Source: Bryobacterales bacterium
Lineage (GTDB): Bacteria; Acidobacteriota; Terriglobia; Bryobacterales; Bryobacteraceae
Direction of reading: 5' to 3'
DNA length: 64,000 bases
NCBI GenBank assembly: GCA_020851555.1
Contig: JADZCM010000001.1
Location: forward strand, 62,001 to 126,000
Shown here: positions 8,213 through 16,754 of the stretch, piece by piece
Layout of the letters: every line of letters begins with the position of its first letter
Position numbering within the stretch: position 1 is the stretch's first letter
The notes under the pieces: generated by a model
What the model saw: only the letters and a program-made list of their open reading frames with translations
Database searches by the model: none
What the model was told of the DNA's origin: nothing
Translations under genes and position numbers: made by a program

Positions 8213-9069
8213 GCGCCACCGGCTCCTTGCCCCCGCGTCGCCGCGCTGCGCGCCGGCGTATCAGCCTGCTCCTCCAGCAGCAGGCTGCTGGTGGTTCGCC
8301 GCCCGAAATGCGTGGCCATGATTTCCGCCGCCCGCCTCAGCGTAACGTTCTGCTCGATTTCGCCGAAGGAGGCCACCGACAGGGCCCCGGTCTGCTCGCT
8401 GACCACGAGCGCCAGGCAGTCCGTCTCCTCCGTGATGCCGATGGCCGCCCGGTGCCGGGTTCCGAGCGAGCGGGGCAGCGTGGGGTTCAGGCTCAACGGC
8501 AGGAAGCAAGCCGCGGCCGCGATCTTGTCCCGCTGAATGATGGCAGCGCCGTCATGCAGTTCGCCGCCGGGCCGGAAGATGGCCAGCAGCAAATCCCGCG
8601 ACAGACGCGCGTCCAGCGGGACGCCGCTCTCGGTGAACGTCCGGAGGCCCGTGTCGCGCTCCAGCACGATTAACGCGCCGATGCTGAGCCGCCTCAGCCG
8701 GCGCAGCGCCAGGAGGATCTCGTCGGCGGACTCCAGACGTTGCAGCCGTCCGCCGAATCCGAGCCAGCGGCGCCTGCCCATACGGATGAGCGCGCGGCGG
8801 ATCTCGGACTGGAAGATGACGATCAGGGCCAGCGGCGTGTACGGCAGCAGCAGCGCCAGGAAGGAGCGCAGCAGGTGGAGTCCCGCCACCACGGACAGCA
8901 GGTACAAGCCCACCATCATCAAGACGCCGGCGAGCACCTGAGCGGCCCGGCGTCCGCGCACCAACATCACGAAGTTGTAGAGGAGGAAGGCGAACAGGAG
9001 GATGTCCACCACGGCGGCCGGCCCCAGCCGCTCCTGCCACGGCACGGTTTGTAAGAGAAGCAACGCCAT
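8209..9069 (-). CDS. dacA: Diadenylate cyclase, CdaA/DacA type (c-di-AMP synthase)
   Basis: A 286-residue membrane-bound DAC-domain protein that joins two ATP into cyclic di-AMP. Three hydrophobic helices fill about residues 18-85. The catalytic motifs are present: GELHDGAAII near residue 170 and GTRHRAAIG near residue 203, the DGA and RHR triads of the family. The C-terminal 35 residues are an Ala/Gly/Glu-rich tail without clear fold. It is the first gene of the dacA-stub-glmM operon. The start has no clear Shine-Dalgarno; a TATAGA hexamer ends 5 bases before the ATG, so the mRNA may be leaderless. Confidence 0.95.
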   Translation of the reverse strand: MALLLLQTVPWQERLGPAAVVDILLFAFLLYNFVMLVRGRRAAQVLAGVLMMVGLYLLSVVAGLHLLRSFLALLLPYTPLALIVIFQSEIRRALIRMGRRRWLGFGGRLQRLESADEILLALRRLRRLSIGALIVLERDTGLRTFTESGVPLDARLSRDLLLAIFRPGGELHDGAAIIQRDKIAAAACFLPLSLNPTLPRSLGTRHRAAIGITEETDCLALVVSEQTGALSVASFGEIEQNVTLRRAAEIMATHFGRRTTSSLLLEEQADTPARSAATRGQGAGGA

Positions 9070-9074
9070 CCGTA

Positions 9075-9080
9075 TCTATA
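9075..9080 (-). promoter_or_regulatory. Possible -10 box for a near-leaderless dacA transcript
   Basis: TATAGA on the minus strand, with 5 bases (TACGG) before the dacA ATG at 9069. A normal 6-7 base spacing would put transcription start at or inside the ATG. No purine-rich ribosome binding site is seen. I see no convincing -35 hexamer 16-18 bases upstream, so this is tentative. Confidence 0.3.
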
Positions 9081-9132
9081 TCCTATCCGCTACACTTCCG
9101 CCCCCGGCGCGGCTGCCGGGCATGAACGGCCG

Positions 9133-11556
9133 CTACCGGACGGCTGGAACCAGGGCCTTCTTGAACTTGCACTCCGGGTTCACGCACTGCAAAACCGGAC
9201 CTGCCTTGAGCCGCTTCTCCACCAGGTACGGGCTCTGGCACTGCGGGCACGCCTCCGCCACCGGCCTGGCCCAGGCTACGAAATCGCAGTCCGGATAGCG
9301 GTTGCAGCCGTAAAAGGTCTTGCCCCGCTTGCTGCGCCGCTCGACGATCTCGCCCTGTTTACAGACAGGGCAGGCGACGCCGATGGTCTTGTGCTTGACA
9401 TACTTGCACTTGGGGTAGTTGCCGCAGGCCGTAAACTCCCCGAACCGCCCGTGCTTGACGACCAGGTTATGACCGCACTGCGGGCACTTCTCGTCGAGCG
9501 GCACGTCGGCCTTCTTCTCGGGAGAGCCGACGGGCTTGGTGGTCTTGCAGTCCGGGTAACCGGTGCAGGCAAAGAACTGGCCGAAGCGGCCCTTCTTCAG
9601 GACCATCGGGCGTCCGCAGTTGGGGCAGTACTCCTCGCCGCCCTGCTCGGCCAGGTCCGCATTGTCCACGTCGGGCAGATCCACCGTGAGTTCACGCGTG
9701 TTGGTGCAGTCCGGGTACCCGGAGCACGCGATGAAACTTCCGTGGCGGCCCCACTTGATGACCATGGGCTTGCCGCACTTGTCGCAGGTCAGGTCGGTGG
9801 GTTTCTCCATCCGCTTGATGTCGGTCATGTGGACTTCCGCGCGGCTGAGGTCCGCGGCGAATTTCCCGTAGAACTCCGCCAAGGCGGTCTGCCAGGATAA
9901 CTGTCCTTCTTCGATCTCGTCCAGCGCCTCCTCCATGCGCGCCGTATAGGTCACGTCGAAGATGTCGTCGAAGCTCTCGATGAGCAGGTCGGTGACGACC
10001 ATGCCCAGTTCGGTGGGAACGAACCGCCCGCCTTCTCTCTTGACATACTCCCGGTCCTGGATGGTGGAGAGGATGGAGGCATAGGTGGACGGGCGTCCAA
10101 TGCCGTCCGCCTCCAGTTGCTTGACCAGCGTGGCTTCGGTGAAGCGCGGCGGAGGCTCGGTGAAATGCTGCTCCGGAGTGAGTTTCTTGAACTTGAGCGT
10201 CTCGCCTTCGCTCACGGCGGGCAGACGGTGCTTCAGTTCCTCGTCCTCCTCGTCCTTCTGGTCCTTGCCTTCCTCGTAGACCGCCCGGAATCCGTCGAAC
10301 TTCAGCACGCTGCCGGTTTCGCGGAGCGTGTACAGGCGCCCGTCGCCGGAGCGGGCGTCTATGTCCAGCGTGGTCTGGAGAAACACGGCCGGCATCATCT
10401 GGGAGGCCACGAAGCGCATCCAGATCAGGCGGTAGAGCTTGAGCTCATCCTCGCCCAGGTGCTTCGCCACCGACTCGGGCGTGCGCAGCGCGGAGGTCGG
10501 CCGGATGGCTTCGTGCGCGTCCTGCGCGTCCTTCTTGCCCCGATAGAAGTTGGGGGACTCCGGGAGGTACTGGCTGCCGAAGCGCTCCGCAATCAGTTGG
10601 CGCGCTTCCGTCAGGGCTTCCGCCGACACCCGCACGGAGTCGGTCCGCATGTAGGTGATCAGACCGGCCGAGCCTTCCTTCCCGAGTTCGATTCCCTCGT
10701 AGAGCCTCTGCGCCAGCATCATGGTCCGCTTCACGCTGAAACGCAGCTTGCGGCTGGCCTCCTGCTGGAGCGTGGAGGTGATGAAGGGCGGGACCGGGTT
10801 GCGCTTCTTCTCCTTGGTCTCAACCGACTTCACCGTGTAGGCCGCTCCGGTGAGTGCGCTCGTCAGCGAGTCTGCGGTCTTCTGGTCGGGGATCTCGATC
10901 GTCTCGCCATCGCGCTTCATCAGCCGCGCCACGATCTCGGGCGGCTTGTGGGCGGCGAGGTGCGCGTCGATGGTCCAGTACTCGCGTTTCTGGAAGGCGC
11001 GGATCAGGCGCTCGCGCTCCACGATCAGGCGCAGCGCCACGGTCTGCACGCGGCCGGCGGACAGTCCCCGGCGTACCTTGTCCCAAAGCAGGGGGGAAAT
11101 CTTGTAGCCCACCAGGCGGTCCAGCACGCGCCGCGCCTGCTGTGCGTCCACCAGGTTCTGGTTCACCTGGGCGGGATGCTCGAAGGCCCGGCGGATCGCG
11201 TTCTGCGTGATCTCGTTGAACATCACGCGGAAGATGGGCGGCTTACCGTTCTTCTTGGCGCGAAGCTCCTCCGCCAGATGGGCGCAGATGGCTTCCCCTT
11301 CGCGATCGGGGTCGGCCGCGAGGTAGACCGCATCGGAGGCTTTGGCCGCCTGCCTCAGTTCCTGTATCAGCTTCTTCTTGCCTTCGATGACCTCGTAGGT
11401 GGGCTCGAAGCCGTTCTCAATATCAACCGCCAGATCTTTTTTGGGGAGATCCTTGACGTGGCCGAGCGAGGCCTTGACCGCAAACTGCCTGCCCAGGTAC
11501 TTGCCGATCGTTTTCGCCTTCGCGGGCGACTCGACGATCACGAGAGACTTGGTCAT
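9133..11556 (-). CDS. topA: DNA topoisomerase I (type IA)
   Basis: 807 residues from the ATG at 11556 (MTKSLVIVESPAKAKTIGKYLG is the typical start; an upstream in-frame codon would overlap dprA). It relaxes negative supercoils. The Toprim domain includes ADPDREGEAI near residue 110; the active-site tyrosine is in LITYMRTDSVRVS near residue 305; GRPSTYASI near residue 490. The C-terminal 240 residues hold five four-cysteine zinc ribbons, each CxxC...C(x)nC, the last one ending NPECKFKKA. Five ribbons is toward the high end of the range for bacterial TopA. It lies 35 bases downstream of dprA in the same direction. Confidence 0.97.
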   Translation of the reverse strand: MTKSLVIVESPAKAKTIGKYLGRQFAVKASLGHVKDLPKKDLAVDIENGFEPTYEVIEGKKKLIQELRQAAKASDAVYLAADPDREGEAICAHLAEELRAKKNGKPPIFRVMFNEITQNAIRRAFEHPAQVNQNLVDAQQARRVLDRLVGYKISPLLWDKVRRGLSAGRVQTVALRLIVERERLIRAFQKREYWTIDAHLAAHKPPEIVARLMKRDGETIEIPDQKTADSLTSALTGAAYTVKSVETKEKKRNPVPPFITSTLQQEASRKLRFSVKRTMMLAQRLYEGIELGKEGSAGLITYMRTDSVRVSAEALTEARQLIAERFGSQYLPESPNFYRGKKDAQDAHEAIRPTSALRTPESVAKHLGEDELKLYRLIWMRFVASQMMPAVFLQTTLDIDARSGDGRLYTLRETGSVLKFDGFRAVYEEGKDQKDEEDEELKHRLPAVSEGETLKFKKLTPEQHFTEPPPRFTEATLVKQLEADGIGRPSTYASILSTIQDREYVKREGGRFVPTELGMVVTDLLIESFDDIFDVTYTARMEEALDEIEEGQLSWQTALAEFYGKFAADLSRAEVHMTDIKRMEKPTDLTCDKCGKPMVIKWGRHGSFIACSGYPDCTNTRELTVDLPDVDNADLAEQGGEEYCPNCGRPMVLKKGRFGQFFACTGYPDCKTTKPVGSPEKKADVPLDEKCPQCGHNLVVKHGRFGEFTACGNYPKCKYVKHKTIGVACPVCKQGEIVERRSKRGKTFYGCNRYPDCDFVAWARPVAEACPQCQSPYLVEKRLKAGPVLQCVNPECKFKKALVPAVR

Positions 11557-11591
11557 ATCAGCCAGACTGGCGGCGGACCGCGGCGGGCCGC

Positions 11592-12767
11592 TCACCACAC
11601 TTTCACGAAATTTCTTCCAGGCAACTGCCGTACCAGGCCCTGCATTTCCAGCTCAAAAAGCCCGGCGATCAACTCCGAGGGGGAGCTGTCTTCGAAATGC
11701 TCCACCAGCGTGTCAATGTGCGTGGGAGCATCCACCTTCAAGTATTCCAGAAGGCGGCGTCCCAGCGGGAGCGGGGAACCGAAGGGCAGCGGCGGCTGCG
11801 CCTCTTCCGGCGCGGCTTCCTCCGCGTCTCCGCCAAGCCCCATGCGTTTTCTGGCAATCTCCACCAGCCGCCGCCGGTCCTCCGGCTGGAGTTCGCTGGT
11901 CACGTCATTCCAGTCCTGCACCAGTTTCGCTCCCTGCCGGATCAATAAGTTAGGGCCCCAGCTCATCTTCGACGTGATATTGCCCGGGACGGCGAACACC
12001 TCCCGCCCCTGGTCCATGGCCAGCTTGGCCGTAATCGCGGACCCGCTGTACTCGGCTCCTTCAACCACCACCACTCCCGCGCTCATGCCGCTGATGATCC
12101 GGTTTCGGATCGGAAAATTCTGCGGATAGGCCGGCGCCCCCATGGGAAACTCCGACAGAAGTAGTCCCACGGACGACAGTTGTTCAGCCAGCTTCCGGTT
12201 TTCCGAAGGATACACCACATCCACCCCGCAGCCAAGCACCGCGACCGTGTCGCCCTCCGCCGCGAGCGCGCCCCGATGCGATGCCGTGTCTATGCCTCTT
12301 GCCATTCCACTCACAATCGTCAGTCCGGCCCGGGCCAGGTCGGAGGCCATCCGTTCCGCCACGGCATTGCCATAGGGCGTGGCCCGGCGGGTTCCGACCA
12401 TGGCCAGCATCAGCGACCCGAGCAACTCCACTCTCCCCCTGGCAAACAGCAGCACCGGAGGATCGAAGATCTCGCGCAGCCGGGGCGGGTAGCGCGGGTC
12501 GGACAGCGCCACCAACTCCACCCCCGCCTCCAGCGCCCTATCCTGCTGGCTCGCGGCCTCCTCGAACGCGCACCCGCTGGCTACGCAGCGCGCCACTCCG
12601 GGATTCAGCCCCGCCGCCACCAACTCCGAGGGCGAGGCCCGGAATACCGCCTCCGGGGTCCGGAACCGCTCGATCAACTGCCCTGCCTTCCTGCTGCCGA
12701 GGCCCGGAACCAGCCTGAGGGCGAGCCAGTGAAGCGTCTCTTCCCGGCTCAAAGTCGAATGATGCAT
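11592..12767 (-). CDS. dprA: DNA-processing protein DprA
   Basis: A 391-residue Rossmann-like protein that binds incoming single-stranded DNA and loads RecA during natural transformation. N-terminal helix-hairpin-helix/SAM-like part (LRLVPGLGSRKAGQLIERF), central DprA domain with AMVGTRRATPYG, VSGMARGIDTASHRGAL, AVLGCGVDVVYPSENR, FPIRNRIISGMS and VFAVPGNI, then a C-terminal winged-helix (DTLVEHFEDSSPSELIAGLFELEMQG) as in the DML1-like extension of many DprA proteins. The gene leads a dprA-topA pair, a common order. No other competence gene is visible here. Confidence 0.96.
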   Translation of the reverse strand: MHHSTLSREETLHWLALRLVPGLGSRKAGQLIERFRTPEAVFRASPSELVAAGLNPGVARCVASGCAFEEAASQQDRALEAGVELVALSDPRYPPRLREIFDPPVLLFARGRVELLGSLMLAMVGTRRATPYGNAVAERMASDLARAGLTIVSGMARGIDTASHRGALAAEGDTVAVLGCGVDVVYPSENRKLAEQLSSVGLLLSEFPMGAPAYPQNFPIRNRIISGMSAGVVVVEGAEYSGSAITAKLAMDQGREVFAVPGNITSKMSWGPNLLIRQGAKLVQDWNDVTSELQPEDRRRLVEIARKRMGLGGDAEEAAPEEAQPPLPFGSPLPLGRRLLEYLKVDAPTHIDTLVEHFEDSSPSELIAGLFELEMQGLVRQLPGRNFVKVW

Positions 12768-13091
12768 GAACCTGCGGAATGCCAGCGCGGGATTGCCTAG
12801 ATCGAATCTAGCAGCGGAAACGACCCCGCCGCAAGTCCGGGCGCGCGGCGCCCCTAAGTCTGGATGTGCCGGCGCAGCCGGCGGAATCTCAAGGCGCCGC
12901 CTGCGGAAGTCCGCCGATCCCCGGCAGCGCTCCTTGCAATCCGTTGAAACAAGATGGCGATTCTTTTGTTGACGCCGGAGGTCCCTTCAGATTCACGCAC
13001 TTGAAGGACGCTTTATGCCTTTTGTCAAACCTGAGCGGAACCCCTCAACTCCCGCCTCGGGTACTGGGTCCATTTCCACCAGAAGGTACTC

Positions 13092-13119
13092 TTGACAGCG
13101 TGCGCGCTTGGATTAAGAT
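13092..13119 (+). promoter_or_regulatory. Sigma70-like promoter ahead of a structured non-coding segment
   Basis: A perfect TTGACA (13092-13097), 16 bases, then TAAGAT (13114-13119; 4/6 match). Transcription would start near 13126. No credible coding frame follows on this strand, so the promoter suggests a stable RNA. Confidence 0.5.
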
Positions 13120-13125
13120 GGATGT

Positions 13126-13275
13126 GGAACGTAGAGGTGACAGGTTCCGAGAACGGCTCTCAGCCGTTGGAGGTTGCCATAGAGCCTTACCCCGGTGAGG
13201 GGTGGGAGCTCGGGTGCTTGTGACCGGCAATAAGAGGATCACGAACGGCCGGACGAAAGGCGCCGGAAGGGCGCC
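13126..13275 (+). ncRNA. Candidate structured non-coding RNA, family unassigned
   Basis: Downstream of the TTGACA/TAAGAT promoter. Visible helices: GGAAC (13126-13130) with GTTCC (13144-13148); AACGGC-tctca-GCCGTT (13152-13168); CTTACCCC-ggtga-GGGGTGGG (13186-13206, with two G-U pairs); an enclosing TTGCC (13174-13178) with GGCAA (13226-13230); and GGCGCC-ggaag-GGCGCC (13259-13275), which could end the RNA but has no U-run. Length is in the range of 6S-type RNAs, but I cannot match the central bubble or any named family. It does not contain the conserved core of RNase P, tmRNA or SRP RNA. Ends are estimates. Confidence 0.35.
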
Positions 13276-13363
13276 GCGCTCCTGCGCACAGTGATGGCGT
13301 CAACGTGATTCGCGAGGTTCACGAGCAGGCCGGGCCGCCACCCCTCCATGAATTTCTTGGGCT

Positions 13364-13440
13364 TGGGGTGGGTGGAGGGATTCGAACCCTCGACCACTGG
13401 AACCACAATCCAGCGCTCTACCGGCTGAGCTACACCCACC
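13364..13440 (-). tRNA. tRNA-His (GTG anticodon)
   Basis: A full cloverleaf on the minus strand. The acceptor stem GTGGGTG pairs with CACCCAC, preceded by the extra G at position -1 (13440) that faces discriminator C, the identity mark of histidine tRNA. D arm GCTC...GAGC, anticodon stem CTGGA/TCCAG around TTGTGGT (anticodon GTG), T arm GAGGG-TTCGAAT-CCCTC. The 3' CCA is encoded (13366-13364). A TAGAAT hexamer 13 bases upstream (13459-13454) may be its -10 box. It follows the ubiD-like gene by about 30 bases. Confidence 0.95.
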
Positions 13441-13472
13441 GTTACAATCCCTCATTCTAACATGCGGTCTGT

Positions 13473-14921
13473 CTAGAGCCCCGCCTGCCGCCACAGTTCG
13501 TCCACCCGGCGCTTCACTTCCGGAGACATCTCGATGAGACCGGGCCAGGGGCGCGTGAATCCTTCCTGCGGCCACTTGCGCGTGGCGTCAATGCCCATCT
13601 TCGAACCGAGGTTGGGCAGGCGGCTGGCATGGTCGAGCGAATCGACCGGCCCCAGCACGAACTGGATGTCCCGCTCCGGGTCGATGTTGTTCAACGCTTT
13701 CCAGACCACTTCCCGCGGATTCTGCACGTCCACGTCCTCGTCCACCACCACGATGCACTTGGTGAACATCGCCTGGCCCAACCCCCAGATGGCGTGCATG
13801 ACCTTGCGTGCGTGGAGCGGATAGGACTTGCGCATGGAAACCAGCATCAGGTTGTGGAAGACGCCCTCCGCCGGCATGGAGATGTCCCGTATTTCCGGCA
13901 ACTGGAGCCGCAGCAGCGGCAGGAAGATCCTCTCGATCGCCTTGCCCATGTAGTAGTCCTCCATGGGCGGCGGGCCGACGATGGTGGCGGCGTAGATGGG
14001 ATCCCGGCGCTGGGTGATGCAGGTCAGGTGGAACACCGGGTACTCGTCTTCCAGCGAATAGAAGCCGGTGTGGTCTCCGAACGGCCCCTCGGTGCGCATC
14101 TCGCCCAGTTCCACGTAGCCTTCCAGGACGATTTCGGCGTTGGCCGGAACCTCCAGGTCCGAGGTCTCGCAGCGCACCATCTCCACGGGTTTGTCGCGGA
14201 GGAAACCGGCGATCATCATCTCGTCCAGGTCGGGCGGCAGCGGCAGTATGGCCGAGTACATGGTGGCCGGATCGGACCCGATCGCCACGGCCACCTCCAT
14301 GCGGGAGGGCCCGCCCGCGCTCAGACACCGGCGGTAGTGCTCCGCCCCCTGCTTGTGCGTCTGCCAGTGCATGCCGGTGGTGTGCCCGTCGTAGACCTGC
14401 ATCCGGTACATTCCGCAGTTGCGCTTGCCGGTCTCCGGATTCCGGGTGAACACCATCGGCAGCGTGATGAAGCGCCCGCCGTCCTCCGGCCAGCACTGGA
14501 GGATGGGGTAGTCGCCGAGCGAGAAACCTTCGCTCCGGATGATCTCCTTGCAGGGCCCGCGGGAGACGATCTTGGGAAAGAAGGCGCTCATTTCGGCGAG
14601 TTTGGGCAGCATCTTCAACTTCCCGATCAAGCCCTCCGGCGCGCGCATCTCGAGGTACTCCGAGATCCGGCGCGCCACCTCGTCCACCGAGGGGACCTCC
14701 AGGGCGATCTCCATCTTCTTCGTGCCGGCAAAGCCGTTCATGAAGACCGGCACGCTCGAGCCCTTGGGCTTCTCAAACAGCAGCGCGGGGCCGCCGCGCT
14801 TCACCGCGCGGTCCGCGAACTCGGTCATTTCCAGCACGGGGTCGACTTCGAATGGAATCCGCTTCAGTTCGCCGTGTTTTTCCAGGGCGGCGATGAACTC
14901 GCGCAGGTCGGAATAGGCCAT
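13473..14921 (-). CDS. UbiD-family prenyl-FMN-dependent decarboxylase
   Basis: A 482-residue member of the UbiD family, which uses prenylated FMN to (de)carboxylate aromatic or unsaturated acids. It opens with DLREFIAALEKHGELKRI and VDPVLEMTEFADRAVKRGGPALLFE, and holds the conserved TEGPFGDHTGFYS block near residue 270 with an active-site glutamate, followed by FHLTCITQRRDPIYAATIVG. In quinone biosynthesis such enzymes decarboxylate 4-hydroxybenzoate-type precursors; in acidobacteria a role in menaquinone synthesis is more likely, but this is inference. UbiX, which makes the cofactor, is not in the window. It is divergent from fabG with 60 bases between. Confidence 0.88.
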   Translation of the reverse strand: MAYSDLREFIAALEKHGELKRIPFEVDPVLEMTEFADRAVKRGGPALLFEKPKGSSVPVFMNGFAGTKKMEIALEVPSVDEVARRISEYLEMRAPEGLIGKLKMLPKLAEMSAFFPKIVSRGPCKEIIRSEGFSLGDYPILQCWPEDGGRFITLPMVFTRNPETGKRNCGMYRMQVYDGHTTGMHWQTHKQGAEHYRRCLSAGGPSRMEVAVAIGSDPATMYSAILPLPPDLDEMMIAGFLRDKPVEMVRCETSDLEVPANAEIVLEGYVELGEMRTEGPFGDHTGFYSLEDEYPVFHLTCITQRRDPIYAATIVGPPPMEDYYMGKAIERIFLPLLRLQLPEIRDISMPAEGVFHNLMLVSMRKSYPLHARKVMHAIWGLGQAMFTKCIVVVDEDVDVQNPREVVWKALNNIDPERDIQFVLGPVDSLDHASRLPNLGSKMGIDATRKWPQEGFTRPWPGLIEMSPEVKRRVDELWRQAGL

Positions 14922-14981
14922 AGGGAATCCCTCTTCTACTATGATTGAGGATTAAAGCGAAGCCAAGGCGGAGGAGACTAC

Positions 14982-15716
14982 ATGCCGAATCGTGTTGCGT
15001 TCGTCACCGGCGCCAGCCGCGGAATCGGGAGGGCGATTGCCCTCCGGCTGTGCGGCTCCGGCCACGACATCGTTGTCGCTTCACCCGAACTGGAGAACAA
15101 TGAGAGCGTCGCGGGCGAGATCCGCGCCTCGGGCGGCAGGGCGATTACGCTGGACTTCAATCTCACCTCGCTGGACTCCATCAAGCAGGGCGTCGCCGCC
15201 GCCTTGAAGGAATTCGGAAGGATTGACGTGCTGGTGAACAACGCCGGCATCACCAAGGACGGCCTGGCGGTCAGGATGAAGCCCGAAGACTGGCAGATCG
15301 TCCTACAGATCAACCTGAGCGGCGCGTTCTTCACCGCGCAACAGGTGCTGCCCGGCATGATGCGCGAGCGCTGGGGAAGGATCATCAATATCGCTTCCGT
15401 GGTGGGACAGATGGGCAACCCCGGTCAGGCCAACTACGTGAGTTCCAAAGCGGGGATTATCGGCCTGACGAAATCGCTGGCGCAGGAGGTGGCCAGCCGC
15501 AACATCACGGTGAACGCCGTGGCCCCGGGATTCATCGAGACGGACATGACCGCCAGGTTGCCGCCGGAGGTGCGGGACCGGATGATGGCGGCGGTGGCGC
15601 TGCGGCGTTTCGGCCGGCCGGAGGACGTGGCCGGCGCCGTGAACTTCCTGGCCGGCGACGATGCCGCCTATATCACCGGGCACGTGATGAACGTCAACGG
15701 CGGGATGTACATGTAG
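14982..15716 (+). CDS. fabG: 3-oxoacyl-[acyl-carrier-protein] reductase (SDR family)
   Basis: A 244-residue short-chain dehydrogenase. NADP-binding TGASRGIGRAIA at residues 9-20, NNAGITKDGL near residue 87, catalytic Ser in NIASVVGQMGNPG and Tyr-x-x-x-Lys in ANYVSSKAG, and a C-terminal AAYITGHVMNVNGGMYM that matches FabG. It reduces the beta-keto group in fatty-acid elongation in the cytosol. A GAGGAG ribosome binding site lies 6 bases before the ATG. It is not in a fab cluster, so a related role with another acyl substrate is possible. Confidence 0.9.
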   Translation: MPNRVAFVTGASRGIGRAIALRLCGSGHDIVVASPELENNESVAGEIRASGGRAITLDFNLTSLDSIKQGVAAALKEFGRIDVLVNNAGITKDGLAVRMKPEDWQIVLQINLSGAFFTAQQVLPGMMRERWGRIINIASVVGQMGNPGQANYVSSKAGIIGLTKSLAQEVASRNITVNAVAPGFIETDMTARLPPEVRDRMMAAVALRRFGRPEDVAGAVNFLAGDDAAYITGHVMNVNGGMYM

Positions 15717-15728
15717 AATGTGAGGTAG

Positions 15729-16754
15729 ATGAACGACCGTAGCCGGCGGCAGTTTCTGGGAGCCACGCTGGTTTCGGCGGCGGTGCTCGAAACCAGCGGT
15801 TGCCGCGTGTCCGGTCAGCCCGTTCCATCCATGCCGCGCAAGGAGTTCCAGCCCGCCTATCTGCGTTTGGAGCAATCCGGCGAACTGGAGCGGCGGGTGC
15901 GAGAGTTGCACGCCATCTACCGCAGTTGCCGGCTGTGCCCGAGGCGCTGCGGCGTAAACCGGGCCAAGGGCGAGAAAGGCGTCTGTTCGTCCACGTCGCG
16001 CGCCAAGGTGTACTCCGCGCACGCGCACTTCGGGGAGGAACGGCCGCTGGTCGGCCGGGGCGGCTCCGGCACGATCTTCTTCAGCAACTGCAACCTGCTG
16101 TGCGTATTCTGCCAGAACTGGGAGATCAACCATCGCGGCGACGGTTCCTACGTGAGCGACGATACGATCGGCCGCCTGATGACCGATATGCAGGCGCTGG
16201 GCTGCCACAACGTCAACCTGGTCACGCCGACGCACGTGCTGCCCAACATCATGAGCGGCTTGCGCACGGCCATCCGCCGCGGGCTCCGGGTTCCGCTGGT
16301 CTACAACTGCGGAGGATACGAGCCCGTGGAGGTCATCAAGCTGCTGGACGGGATCGTGGACATCTACCTGCCGGACTTCAAGTACGCGGATGGGGCGATG
16401 GCCGAGAAATACTCTTCAGGCGCGAGCGATTATCCGCAACGGGCCGCGGAGGCCATTGAGGAGATGCACCGGCAGGTGGGCGACCTGGTCACCGACGAGA
16501 AAGGGATCGCTCTGCGCGGCTTGATGATCCGGCACCTGGTGCTGCCGGAGAACATCGCCGGAACCGACCGGTTCGTCCGTTTCGTGGCGGAACGGCTGAG
16601 CCGGGGGACGTACGTCAACATCATGGCGCAGTACCGTCCGGAGCATAAGGCCAAGGGAATCCCCGAGCTTTCGCGGCGCATCACCTCCGCCGAGTACGAG
16701 CAGGCCTTACGCTGGGCCAACCAGGCCGGCCTCACGCGGCTGGATCGGGGCTAA
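15729..16754 (+). CDS. Tat-exported radical-SAM protein (PflA-like, COG1313 type)
   Basis: A 341-residue protein that joins an export signal to a radical-SAM core. The N-terminus is SRRQFLGATLVSAAV, a twin-arginine motif, followed by TSGC, which could be a weak lipobox. Next comes a cysteine block CRLCPRRCGVNRAKGEKGVC (about residues 66-85), then FFSNCNLLCVFCQNWE with the radical-SAM CxxxCxxC cysteines C121, C125 and C128. The rest follows the pyruvate-formate-lyase-activase-like family that sits beside AmmeMemoRadiSam proteins. An exported radical-SAM enzyme is unusual, as SAM and reductant are cytosolic. The gene begins 12 bases after fabG and its 3' end overlaps the converging GT9-like gene by 23 bases. 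Confidence 0.8.
   Translation: MNDRSRRQFLGATLVSAAVLETSGCRVSGQPVPSMPRKEFQPAYLRLEQSGELERRVRELHAIYRSCRLCPRRCGVNRAKGEKGVCSSTSRAKVYSAHAHFGEERPLVGRGGSGTIFFSNCNLLCVFCQNWEINHRGDGSYVSDDTIGRLMTDMQALGCHNVNLVTPTHVLPNIMSGLRTAIRRGLRVPLVYNCGGYEPVEVIKLLDGIVDIYLPDFKYADGAMAEKYSSGASDYPQRAAEAIEEMHRQVGDLVTDEKGIALRGLMIRHLVLPENIAGTDRFVRFVAERLSRGTYVNIMAQYRPEHKAKGIPELSRRITSAEYEQALRWANQAGLTRLDRG

Larger units (their letters stand above)
12768..13363. other. 596-base non-coding stretch between dprA and tRNA-His
   Basis: No open frame here resembles a protein; base composition is mixed, with an AT-richer patch at about 12940-13040. It holds an isolated promoter-like sequence at 13092-13119 on the plus strand and a strongly structured segment after it (listed separately). 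The part 12768-12930 is GC-rich with short inverted repeats (for example GCCGGCGCAGCCGGC) and may contain dprA upstream signals. Apart from these I see nothing in it. Confidence 0.6.

Noticed and set aside
10117-12129. A 670-codon open frame antisense to topA and dprA
   Set aside because: It has no recognisable motif, while topA and dprA on the other strand are unmistakable.
12768-13363. RNase P RNA, tmRNA, SRP RNA or a cobalamin/FMN riboswitch
   Set aside because: None of the conserved cores of these RNAs is present; only an unassigned RNA candidate is kept.
13239-13439. A small protein of about 66 residues on the minus strand
   Set aside because: It is the translation of tRNA-His (the GVAQPVERWI-type peptide is a familiar tRNA artefact).
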